DNA of 64,000 bases from Seriola aureovittata (lineage: Eukaryota; Chordata; Actinopteri; Carangiformes; Carangidae): contig NC_079382.1 of assembly GCF_021018895.1 (NCBI RefSeq), forward strand, positions 23,575,001-23,639,000. Direction: 5' to 3'. The translations under genes were made by a program, and so were the position numbers. Shown one piece after another: positions 50,636 to 62,850 of this stretch; positions within the stretch are counted from its first letter, which is position 1, and each line of letters begins with the position of its first letter. The notes beneath the pieces are model-generated. The model did no database searches and had not been told where the DNA came from. It was given only the letters and a program-made list of their open reading frames with translations.

Positions 50636-53600
50636 GCTCTGTCTCTGTCAGTGTCCAACGAACTAATGCTTCCTCAGGTGGAAGGAGTTCTTTTATTGTG
50701 GTGGGATGGGCATCACTTCCTGCTGGTTGTTTAATCTTATATTTCTGTCACTGTGTGAGAAAATGTTTGCATGCACGCCGACCTGAAACCGCAGTGAACA
50801 TGACGACACGCCGGAGCCGTCTCTTCCTTATTCTGCTGAATGTTGCACAAACAGTGTTGATCGTCTCAGACAGTGTCACACCTGTCATTTCCCTTCATGA
50901 CATCACTATCGCTCGTTTCACTGAAAACACCTTGTTTTGTATATTATTCTACACAAATGAGACCAAATAAATCAACTTGAAAACCTGAAACCTTGTCAGT
51001 GCAGAGAGAGAGAGAGAGAGAGAGAGAGTTAGCATTAGCACATCTGCTAACACTGTGTCAAAGAAGTATTAGCCCACACTGAGGAGACTACACAGCCTCT
51101 GACTATCTAGTCTCCAGCTGCAGTGATGTTGTAAGGAACATCCGCTGGTAAAATTTTGTGCAACAAGTACCAGAGTAAACGAAGTGACGTAAAGGTGAAT
51201 GAAGTGACCAAACCATTCAACGATGACGAAACAATTTGTGAAGAAATTGTGGTGGCATTTCTGCCTTGGCACAAATTGAAGCTAAACTGCTGCATTGAAT
51301 TTGTTTGAAGCAGCAGCGTCTCTTCATTTAAGTATGAAGAGACGGAAAAAATCCTATTGATTTTTTTCACATTAGTGCAACACGTGAAAAAATATTTTCT
51401 GAGTCTAAAAAAAACAAAGATTAGGATTATATTTTTTTGAGTTCTATAAAAAAATTTTTTAGATTTCATAACATTAAAGCCACGTATGAAAGATTTTCTT
51501 TTAGAATTCTGATTTTAAACTAAAATTTATATTTTGTATATTTTTAGGATTCTGTAAAAATGTATTTTTTTTTTTTAGGATTTAGGAGTTTAAAAATCAG
51601 AATTCTAAAAATAAAATTCTTTTTAGGATTTTATTTTTATCTGATTATCTGTCTTTTTTATTTTTTCACATTAGGGTCACGTGAAAAAATATTTGCCGCG
51701 TATAGCTCACAGCGCCTTAGGGTTTCAGAAAAACCAAACAAAGGGCTAGCAGCTGGTAGCAGAGGGGGGGTGAAGCTAGCTGGAAGTGTAAAAGTAAGAT
51801 CAAAATTCTACTTGTACCTTCGGTGTGTGAACTTTGACCTGATGAAGGGCTAGAGGCTGAAACATTAGGATGATTTATAAACTGTGATGCTGAGCTTTTC
51901 ACTCGAGTAGACAACGATATCGTCCTGACCTGTAAGAAACACAAAACAACATGTAGTCGGGGTAACCAATATTTTAATATAATTTAGATATGAAATGCTT
52001 CATAAAATTATTTTTTCCAAATCGCGATAATGGGGAGGAGTCGTTAATATTCTTATTCTTAGAACTGGAATGACATAATGTTAAAACACTGCAATAAAAT
52101 GGGCAGTTTTTGCTACATTAATACAATTTTCCATTTACATGACGTCACAGAGGTGAAGAGACGAGACCCAGCAGCTGCCTGCGTCCACAGAAACATTACA
52201 GTAAAAAAAAAAAAAAGCACACGTGGTTCCTGATCACATGATCACCTGTGACGAACCGAACACTCACTGCTCTCTCTGTAAACATGGAGTGATCTCAGAG
52301 AAATGAAGAAGAAAACATCATATACAGACAGTAAGACTACGTCCACATGAAGCCGTGTCATGTTTAAAAACGCTTGTCCACGCTGCAGCGACAGCTTCAT
52401 CTCCTCGTCCTCTTTTCACCGAGCGAAGGGAGAAACTGTCATCAGGGCCGACGTCAGACCCTCGTTACACCTCATCTGTTTCTACTGCGATAACGATCTG
52501 ATGGCAGCTCAGAAACACTACGTTAACCAGCAGCCATCAAATTACTGTTTTATCATTATGAGGCTAAAACCAGGGAGGCCCCGATCGATCAGCTGATCCG
52601 ATTTTCATTAAAAATACCTGATTGGTAGACGTGAATTAATGCTCCTACCGATCAGCTGTGGTTAATACTCTGGTGTCTGCCGCTGAGAGCAGCCTCGCCT
52701 CCCACCAACAGGCCGCCAAAACAAAACAACATGGCGGCCGCGTGGACCTTTTTACAAAGTGTGTGAGGCTGATAGAACGTACGACATCTGCAAAGCTCCT
52801 TGAGTTTTTCATACTGTTCTGTTGCACAAAGTAAAAGCTGTTGGACGTCCCAGGTCACTACACAGCTAAACAGACCGACCAACCGCTGATCCAGCTGCTG
52901 TGACGTAACAACGAAATGATCGGTATCAGTGCAAGGTGTGATTGGGGCATCGCCAGCTACAACTGGTCCCCATTTTAATTAGGGACTGATCAATATGTCA
53001 GAGTGACATACTGAAGCGTCTAATTTTGTTCTTCACTCCGAACATTCGGTTTACTTTGAAATAAAACAGAAAAAAAGCTGCAAATCGTCACGTTTCAGCA
53101 GCTGGACGCAGCAAATGTTTGGCTCCGGTTCAGTTGGTGACAACAGCTGACCGACTGACAGGAGATCGTCCTCGTGAGACAGCGTTTCAAAATGACTGTT
53201 TAGTAAACGCTCTACATGCAGGTGAGAGAAGCAGCCGCTCAGTGTGGACAGAGCTGGTTTCAGACTGAGCCGGCTTCATGTGGACGTACTCCGGGTCAGT
53301 GCAGTGAGGGTAAAGAAAAAGCACTTGTTGTGGCTTTCTGCAGCAGCTGGCAGTGAGACTTTCATCTTCTCTTCAGCCCGTCAGCTTCACAGTCCCTGAT
53401 TGGACTCCACCAGCTCGGGGGGTGGGGGTGGGGGTGGAGGGTGACCAGCTGGTAAACTCTCTCCGAGCCATTTTGAAAGTGGACGTCGCTCTGCTGCGGC
53501 TGGTGAATTCATCGGAGCGGCTGGTGAAGCTTTGGATGGTCAGAGTGAAGTTTCTCGCCCGTCCACACGTTTGTTTTCAGTGCAAATCAGTAAGAAAAGT

Positions 53601-54212
53601 CTCGCTTTACATCCACTGTGCTTCACTCTGAAGGAGCTGTAACAAAGTGCCTCAGTTTCTCTTTTTTTTCTTTTCTCTTTTTTTGGAAAAAACCTCAGTA
53701 ACAAAACTAGAATCTCAGTTAAAATAACAAGGAAAAATATACACAAATATATGTTTACAATATATTATGTACATTTACACAAGCTCTTTAAAAAGTCGAT
53801 CAACACGAGGCTGCCTTAAAGAAAGTGCCATCGTCATTTTGCATAATGTAAACACGAGGCACCGACGGCGTTGCTGCTGGAGAAACTGTCTGCTCTTCTT
53901 TCTTTCCCGCCTCAAACTCCATCACAATAAAGTCTCATCCTCTCTTTTCTCTGCCGACAGAAAGGCAGAAAATGTTCGATCAGAAGCCACTGACATACAC
54001 GGCATGTCAGTCAGACCTCCAGCAACAACACGACGCCTCCTCAACACTCGCCGCCTGTTGGCTGATGGGAAACTGTACTAAAGTTCTTAAAAACTCCCGA
54101 CATCATATCACAGTGTGTTTAAGGCCAAACTCCGTTTACTGCATTAAACTGTTTCCAGTTGTTGGCGTTGGTTGTTAATCAGATATGGGGTCGTTGTGCT
54201 CCGTGGCGGCGG
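50636..54212. other. Intergenic between gene D and pnrc1
   Basis: No gene is supported. It includes a (GA)n tract at 51004-51028 and an A/T-rich zone (51350-51700) with two near-identical hairpins. A ~955-bp transposon-like element lies at 52337-53292. The likely pnrc1 3'UTR is at about 53650-54212. Confidence 0.5.
52337..53292. mobile_element. DNA transposon remnant with TACGTCCACATGAAGCCG ends
   Basis: The left tacgtccacatgaagccg and right cggcttcatgtggacgta are exact inverted repeats about 955 bp apart. Inside, around 52575-52990, lies a second element rich in CGATC motifs, with a plus-strand MAAAWTFLQSV-like start (52731) reminiscent of hAT transposase N-termini but soon broken by stops. 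I read it as a non-autonomous element carrying a nested, decayed hAT fragment. Confidence 0.65.
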
Positions 54213-56519
54213 TCATGACGTGTCTTGAACCTTCAGCAGCGACTTTAAATGAACAGTCATCTGCTCTCGGCTCTGGTTGCTGAGCTGAGGCTCGTTCTCT
54301 CCGACCCAGTGACTGGGCGGTTTGGGCAAGACGCTGGGTGATGGCGGCTCGCTGAACTTGGCTCCAGCGTACACTTTCTCGCCATCTTTGAGGTATTCTG
54401 GTGCGGTTTCAGCGGGCATGGCGCTCACGGTCTTAAGGTTGTTGGAGGCGTGGAGAGGTTTCTTCTGCTCCTGGGGCGGAGGCTTGTTGGGGCTGCTGCG
54501 ATCCTTCTTCTTCGCGGCGTGGGAAGCAGCGGCGGTTTGGTCCTGCTTCGGCTTGTGGCTCCGGCCGTTCACATTCTGGGTCAGCTGCTCGTGTCTGGGA
54601 TGGTTGCGGGAAGTTTGGCTTCCTGGCTCCAATCTGCCACCTTTAGGTTTCAGCAGCTACAAAACACAAACAAACTGTTTTTAAATTCAACAACATGAGA
54701 GAAGTGATCCTGTCATTGAACTTTTGAAAACTGAATCAATATCATCATGTTGAGTGTAAAAGTTTAGATTTGACCTCGAAACAAAATATGTCTTAAACCT
54801 TTAATAAAGATTAATTGGCCACTTACAGGCGTCATATCATGTTACATATACATATCAGATAATAAGAACTTTTACTTTGCTTTTATTTATCTGGGGATGG
54901 AAAAAATATCTGAAAGTAGAACCAATGATGGGAAAACGTGGAAAATGACAGAAACACGGCACAAAGAGTTAGCTCCCCCCTCGGGGGTCTGGGAGTGGTT
55001 CAGGTTTAAAGACAGGGTCCTATCACCTGGTGCTCAGGTGGGAGATTTCATCTGTACACCAGTTTGGCCAAAACTCAGACCTTAATCAAACGTCTTTCAC
55101 AACCCTCATGTCCCATCTTTTTGTCTTCTGTACCTGACCTATCAACAGACAAGTTACATCCTACAAAAAATGTTTTCTACAAGTCAACAAGCCATTGCTC
55201 TGTTACAAAGCCGCACTTCCTGCACCACAAAACATCTGTGAGGCCTTTTCTTGTGAGTGTTACGAAACCTGAAACCTGCAACTTCCTCTCCTCTGTTGCT
55301 TGACAGACACGCCTGTCAGCAGTGTCAGCTCGGGGCGTCTCACCTCGGTGAAGCAGCCGGCAGAAAGAGGAAGACGGGCTTGTTCATCACATGACTCCTG
55401 TTTACACCACAGGGATTAGTAACTGCGTCACTTCAAGCCGCCTCAGCCACAGATTAAATCCACTTCATTTCAAGACTACAATAACATTTTCTTTGTTTAA
55501 TTAAGTTATACTAGTTATCTTTTTAATGACAACTTGTAAGCATGTCTTAAATAATCGTGATGTTAACAGGGTCGCATCTAAACATTACTTTCACCTGCTG
55601 GTTATTTTCAGAGTTGATCACTGAGTCTTTTGGTTCATGAGATAATCATCTCTCAGCAAATATTCATATTTAAGAAGTGAAAAATTGGGACTTTTACTTA
55701 AAAAATTACTTCAACGATTAATTGATCATCAAAAGCTGCTGTCAACTAATTTTCTGTTGACTGACCAATAAATCATAAAGCTCTCAGGAGAGGGGGGATG
55801 TGTATGTTTTGGTACTTCACTTGAATATTTCCATTTTTTGAGGTTTAGACAAAACAAACTTTGGGCTGTGAGCAGCTGTGATGCCATTTCTCACTATTTT
55901 TGTGTTTGTACAGTTTTCGGTTTGAGTTACGAAAATAGTACCATTTGTATACACTGAATAAAAATTACTATTATATTTTTTAAAGTGTGTTTTAGTGCCA
56001 CAGTAATGGATCTGGGTATTTATGTTAACTCATGGTGATTTATCAAGAGCATAATATTAGGTTAAAACAGCCTTTACGTTGCCTGATAAAACGACTACCT
56101 TGTAATAACATGTTTATTATCTGACCCTGGAGGCCGAGAGGATGATAGCGACTACAACCCAGGGAACTCACCTCTTTCCTGGCTCCCTGGTTGAGATGAT
56201 GGAGGGTCAGTACGGTCTGTGTACCGGCAGGAAACTCGGTACCGGGCTGGGCCGCGGGTCTATTGGCGGACGGAGCCGTCAGAGTGTTGTTGTTGTTGTG
56301 GTCGGACAGGCGGACGTTGGGGCCGTTTCTCGGGGGTTTCTGGTGCTGGTGCAGCGGCGCCGCCGACCGCAGCTTCCTCCCCCCTTTCTTCAGCAGCGCC
56401 TGCCTCGCTTTGTTGCCCGTGTTCAGCCCGTCGCTGCCGGAAATCAGCGTCACCGGGTTGTTGTTTTCGACGTTGCCGATGTTGGTTTCATCGCTGTGAG
56501 CCGGAGATCCGTCCAACAT
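54213..56519 (-). CDS. pnrc1: Proline-rich nuclear receptor coactivator 1, two coding exons
   Basis: Exon 1 is 56172-56519 and exon 2 is 54213-54656, joined in phase 0, giving 263 aa against 327 in human PNRC1. Exon 1 (start [13 protein letters not shown]) is low-complexity with Asn and His runs and a basic stretch (KKGGRKLR). Exon 2 carries the family signature [22 protein letters not shown], whose Pro-rich core is the SH3-type and nuclear-receptor-binding element. It ends with an LxxLL-type box (LKSLLKVQ). The ending [15 protein letters not shown] and the two-exon structure fit PNRC1 better than the shorter PNRC2. The family binds nuclear receptors and links to decapping factors. The N-terminus is weakly conserved, so the start codon is the least certain part. 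Confidence 0.88.
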
Positions 56520-58598
56520 TTCTCTGAAGCGGCGGAAACATAAACAGGCTGTGAAATTCCTTTGCAGCTAAGTTGTTTTAGCTAACAACGTCACAAGCTA
56601 ACAGTTAGCTAAGTGGATAAAACACTTTTCTTATCCAAGTTGCCTTCACGCGGGAATTATTTTTAACGAATATAACGTTATATTGTCGTCTCACAAGTTC
56701 CCGTGTGTAAACCTGTCGGTTTTTAATCGTTTCTGCTGCTAAAAATGTCGACGGACTTCTTGTTCAGAGATGGCGCGTCTGTGCTAGCGAGCTGGGGAAA
56801 ACAGAAGTAGCATGAATGCTAAGTTAGCCGAAGGAAAAGACAGGACTTCCGGCGATGGCTTTCAAAATAAGACAAATGGGCAAAGCAAAAAAGATGCAGT
56901 GCGGACTGCAGAATCCGCAGTGCATGAAATTATCTGTTCAGCAGTAAAAAGTAACGAAGTACATTTACACAAATACTGCACTTTTGAAGTACTTTGACTT
57001 TACTTCTTTTAATGCCACTTTACAACTCAGATGGAAATCTATCTGCCAGCTTTGGTCATTACAGATTTTCCAAATTAAGATATTCGCATGTACATGCATC
57101 AAATGAAGAGCTTATATGATATAATGTTTTGCTGGAAATTAAACCACCAGAGCTTAAACTATTAGTTAATTAATCCTTAAATTGATTGACAGAAGATTAA
57201 TCTGCAATTTTAAGTCTTTTCTCATGTAAGAATACCAACATTTTAAGGCTCAAGCTTCTCATCTGTAAAGATTTGAATATTCTTCCATCATTGCATCCTT
57301 AAGGTAAGTAAAGGAAGGGCTTTAGGCAGTAGCCTGAATTGAAGAAACAAAAAAATAATTTGTGATGTTAACTGTTTGGTTATATTTATTAAAGATAAGA
57401 AAAAGCGTATCGGTACCTGTCAGTTATTTATAATATAGTTACACTATTATCATATTGTTGGATTGTAATGCTTGTTTACATATGCATGAGCTTAATAGCT
57501 GTACTTTATTCATTTTCGTCACGTGTTACTGCAGTTGTTGTTACTTTTATTCACACTATTATTTTGTAGATAAATTCTCCCAACTTCCGGTATTATTGTG
57601 TGTAGCTTGATATAAATCTCGTTTTCCGGGTCCCGTTTCCAGTAAGAGGTGTAGCCGACCCCGTCCTGTCAGTGACGTTTTACCTTTCATTTGGCTGCAC
57701 CTTTGTTCAGCTGCAGTGGGCGGGGTTAACTCTGTCAATAATACACTGAGTAAGTTAGTTAGTAAGTAGTTAACTAAAACCAGACCTGGAGAAACCGGAT
57801 TACCAACCCACCAAAGATTCGTTCGTTGTAAAATTGAGTATTTTTTTCTGTTAGGCAGGTGTTAGGTTTTATTATTATTATTATTATAATTATTTTCTCT
57901 CATAATCGATTCATACTAAAAGAAAATGTAAGAAAATACTGAAAATGTATATATATTACATGTTGGTACTTTTGTCATTTTTGTCTATTTTATGTGATTG
58001 TAAACTGAAAAATAGACTCTATATAAAGTAAGTCTTTCCTAATTGTAACTTGTGAGTATTGCTGCTGCTTTGTTGTAATAAATTGAGCATGTATGAACAA
58101 ACACATCCACTGACACTGAGCACAGGTTTGATTTCACACAGTTTTACTGTAGAAAACGTTTGACCACAGAACCCAAACTCACCTTCATAACCTTCAGTGA
58201 AAACTACGTCTCCTTCACTCTAACTTGTTCAAAAAACAGTGACAATACATTGGTGGGCTGGGTTTTCTTTTTCATACAAGTGCACAAAAGTTCAAAAACT
58301 ATCAATCGTTAGTGAAAAAACACCACAGACGAGGCTAACACGTGTTTGGCAAAGAGAACGGAGAAACTGAAAGGCAAATGTGAAACTCACATGGGAGGAA
58401 ATATTAAAGGTCTGATTCAGTACAAAAAATAGATACAGTATATAAACAATATAGAAATACAACAGAAACATCTACGTGTCCGTCCCTGTGAGTGCAGTAC
58501 ATATCGTTTGTCACCTTGACGGTTGAAGGCAAATCAAAGAGACATTGAGGGTCCTGGAGGCGGAGCTTCGTCCAGGTGTCGGAGGCAGCGTCGGCGGC
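56520..58598. other. pnrc1 promoter side and crip2 3' flank
   Basis: Bases 56520-56810 are CpG-containing and probably include the pnrc1 5'UTR and promoter. From there to 58598 the DNA is A/T-rich without recognisable exons. The right part is likely crip2 3'UTR. Confidence 0.45.
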
Positions 58599-60074
58599 TC
58601 AAGGCTGCGCTTCGCCTTCAGGGTCGTCGTAGATGTAGCTGCCGACGCCTCCGGTGTTCACACCTGAGGGAGAGCAGGACACACGGGCTTTACCTCCACC
58701 CTCCCCTCTGACACTTCTGTCATGACTCCAGCACTTTCTAAATAAACTCAACAGCAACTTGTCTTTTGAGAATCAAAGTCCTGGTTACTCAGGATTACCC
58801 ACAATCCTCAGTGTGGACAGTTTTCATTTGAAGGCTTGACGGTGTGCCATCTGATTATCTGCTCTTGTGGATTTCAAATGTATTTGGAGAAACAGAGGTT
58901 GTTGTAATAGAGTGGAGGCAGAGGGGAAATCTGAACCTGAATATATGAAACCTGATCCTTTACAACAAAACAGAGAACAAGTAATTCTGATATAAACGCA
59001 TCAATAGCTAGAAAAACTAGAACCACCTCCTCGTGGTCGTATCCCTCCTCCACACAGACTAGTTCCAGGTCACATCCCTGCTCATCCAGTCAGATAAGAT
59101 ATCAACCATTTGTGGGAAATTTTGTCATAATTTCTGTGTGAAGTATAATGTTTTGTGAGGTCACAATGACCTTGACCTTTGACCTTTGAAAAAAGATTAA
59201 TAATTGACATTATGGACCAATTAAGTAGAAATATTGTAAAAATATTTTTAGGTCAAAATGAGTCTGAAATGATAAAAGTATTTAAATTGTTCAAGAAGTG
59301 GAGAGATTTGTGACAGATATTGATTTCCTGTTGCCGGCAGCAGCCCCCCCCCCCCCCCCTCTGCCCTGTACCGCACCGACTTCATACCTTTGGGTCCGAA
59401 GAGCACAGCGTAGCACGGTTTGTGGCAGTACGGCTGTCCATCATGCTGCAACACAAAACAATCATTCCACTTAACTCCTCCTCCTCACATGACGTCATCC
59501 TCATCAACCTTCAGTGAAGCATCTGGTTACAGGGAAGCAACAGCTGCTTCTGGCTGAACGAGAAGGATCTTACTCTTTAACAAACAGCTCCGTCTGTAGG
59601 AATCCTGCCCATCGTGTCGTCAGACGACCGTTCGCTTCCATCGCAGCAGCTGCTTAGCGCTTCCTTTAAGTGAAGATTTAAGTTGCAAATTTCCCCAGTG
59701 TGGGACTAATAAAGGAATATATCTATATATATAAATCCATTTTTAAATTCAAAGTATTTATTGATGATGAATCATTGATTTATAAATTCTTTTTACAATT
59801 CCTGATTTTAATGCCAATTAAAATATGAAATGAAGGAAATGCTTCATTGCTTTTCCTGTGACGTCTCTGCTCCTCCACATGACTTGACTTACATTTCCTG
59901 AATCTTTGTCTGTTTTTTTCTCTCTGGCGAAATGAACTAGAACCACGAGAAGAACCAGGAAGTGGAGCTGGTGTCTCACCTCTGCGTGGCTGCCGGGAGC
60001 CAGAGTCTTACTGCATCTCTCACAGCGCAGACACGGGCGATGCCAGTTCTTCCCGAGAGACGACACCTTCTCAG

Positions 60075-60154
<80 letters not shown>

Positions 60155-60806
60155 ATTATTAAGTCACTATGGCAACAAGCCGACTTACTCACTGCAGATA
60201 TGAAGACACAGGTTCTTCTCACCGAAATACACCGTCTTGTTGCACCTGGGGCAGATGTTGGGTCCTCCAGAGAAAGAGGAGAAGCTGGCAGCTGGAGGAG
60301 AAGCAGAGGATCAGAATAATGTTTGATTGATCGGCGATAAGTGAACATTATTATTCTGACATGTAAGTTTACAGCTTGTCAGCAGAATCAGTTTGTGTCG
60401 TGTCATCCTTCCCGCTCTTTTTAACTGCCTGATTTTCACACATCTTCAAACCATCGTGAACCCGTCACCTCCTGATCCAGGAGATTTCTCCTCTGAACAT
60501 GTGACAGTTTTGTTTCTCACCCTTCACTGGTCCCCGCACAGGAGCTTTTTTCACCTCCTCTGGTTTCCCATCTGTTTCCATGGAAACGGCTGCAGGGGCT
60601 TCGTTGGCGGGAGTGTTGTACACGTAGGAGCCGGCTCCGCCGATGTTCACGCCTGAAACACAGAAACGTTGATTTTACAAACCTGGAAACGATAGTAACG
60701 TACAGACGGTTTATCTGACGACGAGAAGACACTTTCACCTTTAGGGCCAAAGAGGGCGGCGTAGCACGGCTTGTGGCAGTAAGGCTTCCCATCATGCTGA
60801 AATACA

Positions 60807-60843
<37 letters not shown>

Positions 60844-61819
60844 AGTCTCAGAGTGAATCAAACTAAAGCAGCTGTTTCTAAAGTTCAGCACATTTCTGTT
60901 TTCAGTCTGTTCCACAGAATTACCCCGTGTCTGCTCTCTCCACTCTGACCGTCACTTCCTCATTATTCTCTGTCGTCCATAGAAATAAAGACACTCGTCT
61001 CTTTTCTACAACGATGTGCTGTTTCAAACTGATGCGTCTTTTCCAGTAAAACGTCTTTATTATATTTGTAGAAATGAAAGAAGCGGCGCCGACGGCTTCA
61101 TCTGTGTCATTCAGAAATATACGTAAAGGTTCATTATGAGTTTATTCAGTAATAAAGAAAGAAACAACGTGTTTGTTCATTTATTGTTTTTATGTCAGAG
61201 GGAAATATTGTCATTTTTACTCAGTTACATTTATAACGTCTCACATGGAGTCATGTGACTTTCACCTGCACAAAACTAGAATTACCGCCTCTTTGACCTT
61301 TAACCTTTAGCCACCAAAATCCAATCAGCTCATCCTTGAGTCCGAGAGAATGTTTGTGCCAAATTTGAATAAATTCCCTGAATGTGTTACTGAGACATCG
61401 TGTCCACGAGAATGAGACGGACGTATAGACGAACAACCTGAAAACAAGATGGCGGCTCTGACTGTCGTGGAGGAATAAAAAAAGGGGCGATATGAATATG
61501 TGTGTTGATGTGAACAGATCCTTTAAACTAAGCTGATGAACACTTGCTTTCGGTGACAGAGGAAGCGACTTGCTGTGTCCAGTCTGACCACGAGGAAAGC
61601 CACTGCTTCCTGCTGAGGTCACAGGACGGTGAACCACGAAGGTCACAGCTTCTGATGCGGCTCAGATACTTCCCTCCTGTTATTTTTAGAGTGAGATAAA
61701 GAGCGTTGAAGAGGCTCCTCCTACCTCAGCGTGGCCTCCGGGATTCAGCGTCTTGCTGCAGCGCTCACATTTCAGACAGAACTTGTGCCAGTCTTTCCCC
61801 AAAGACGAAACCTTCTCCG
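58599..61819 (-). CDS. crip2: Cysteine-rich protein 2, two LIM domains, first exon outside the window
   Basis: Exons seen: 61725-61819, 60739-60796, 60521-60652, 60223-60291, 59980-60074, 59388-59445 and 58599-58663, all in phase. The first LIM domain lacks its opening CPxC pair, which belongs to a missing exon. It then reads [24 protein letters not shown] and [21 protein letters not shown] linker ([13 protein letters not shown], then Lys/Pro-rich) leads to the second LIM domain, [31 protein letters not shown] and [12 protein letters not shown]. The end [21 protein letters not shown] matches the CRIP2 C-terminus (YDxDPEGKVQP) better than CRIP3. CRIP2 is a LIM adaptor expressed in heart and vessels, bridging transcription factors or the actin cytoskeleton. 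The repeat of identical exon breaks in both LIM halves reflects internal duplication. CRIP3 remains the alternative name. Confidence 0.88.
60079..60153. repeat. (CA)n microsatellite abutting a crip2 splice acceptor
   Basis: A CA tract, interrupted once by CCA, ends only four bases from the start of the exon at 60074. In the minus-strand transcript it is a UG repeat directly before the acceptor AG, in place of a normal pyrimidine tract. Confidence 0.95.
60809..60838. repeat. G homopolymer (about 30 bp) near a crip2 acceptor
   Basis: Read as a C run on the transcript strand, it lies 13 bases upstream of the exon beginning at 60796 and can serve as its pyrimidine tract. Similar poly-G/C runs lie at 59342-59359, 62104-62124 and 62266-62282. 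Confidence 0.9.
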
Positions 61820-62850
61820 CTGTGGACGAAGACGAGACAGGAATCAGTCCTTCACACGCTCCAAAAACACGCAGAAAATCTACGTCTAAAAACTCCAAAG
61901 GCAGAACGAAGAAATCCATTAAAAGCTGCATTTGACTGAAGCGGATTGATTTTCTCCAGAGACAGAAACAGAGGAAGAACCAACGTCTCGGCTCTCAGGT
62001 TCATCCCTGCTGACGCCTTTAACTCTCATCATCTTATCCTGTGTGAGAAGCTCGGACGCTCCTCTCTCTCTCTGGGGGAGATTTTATCTATTTATTTATT
62101 TACACCCCCCCCCCCCCCCCCCCCAGAAAGCTCCCGTCCACCCCCAACTACTCCTTTTCATCCTGGTGGGAAATAAATAAGAAACTCTCCCTCTCAACAA
62201 ATCAACATATATGATCATCTACATCTACATCAGTAATAAAAGCCGTCAGCTGTCCGTCAGGTGTCGGGGGGGGGGGGGGGGGTGATTTCACTAACAGTCA
62301 TTTATCTGTTTGCCGTCCTCCCAAAATATCCCTGCAGATACACAGGCCCTGATACACCATGACACTTCCTGTTCAGACGCCCGTCACTGAGATATGAGGC
62401 AGTAAGTCACCTTCAAACCTCGGTGCCCAGTCCAGACATGAGTCTGGTTGTTCTTCTGCAACTGTTATTGTTTTAAACGATATTTGATTCTGCATTTCAA
62501 CCACATTAAATTTACTTTACTGCAAAACAGCCGAAACAATCTGAGCTTCAGATTTACTGCAGAGTTTGAGGTGTGTGTCGTGTTCGGTGGAGGCGGCGGG
62601 GCGTGGTCTGCTGCTGCTCTCCAGAGAAACAAAGAGGAAAAGAGCAGAAAGAAAATCGATCCGTGCAATTGATAAATTATTTACAGCGCCACATGCTCCA
62701 AAAACTGATATACGCTCACTACATTGACTCCTTAGTGACATGATGAAAACAAGCGTCCAGTAACCGGAGATCAACCCACAGAAACTGAAGACACTTCCTG
62801 TTAAAGTGGAAACAAAACATACAAACTGCTTCTCTTGTCTCCTGCAGAAG

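Noticed and set aside
53353..53631. 92-codon plus-strand open frame
   Set aside because: It starts just outside the transposon at 52337-53292, has no recognisable domain, and contains a GGGGTG simple repeat.
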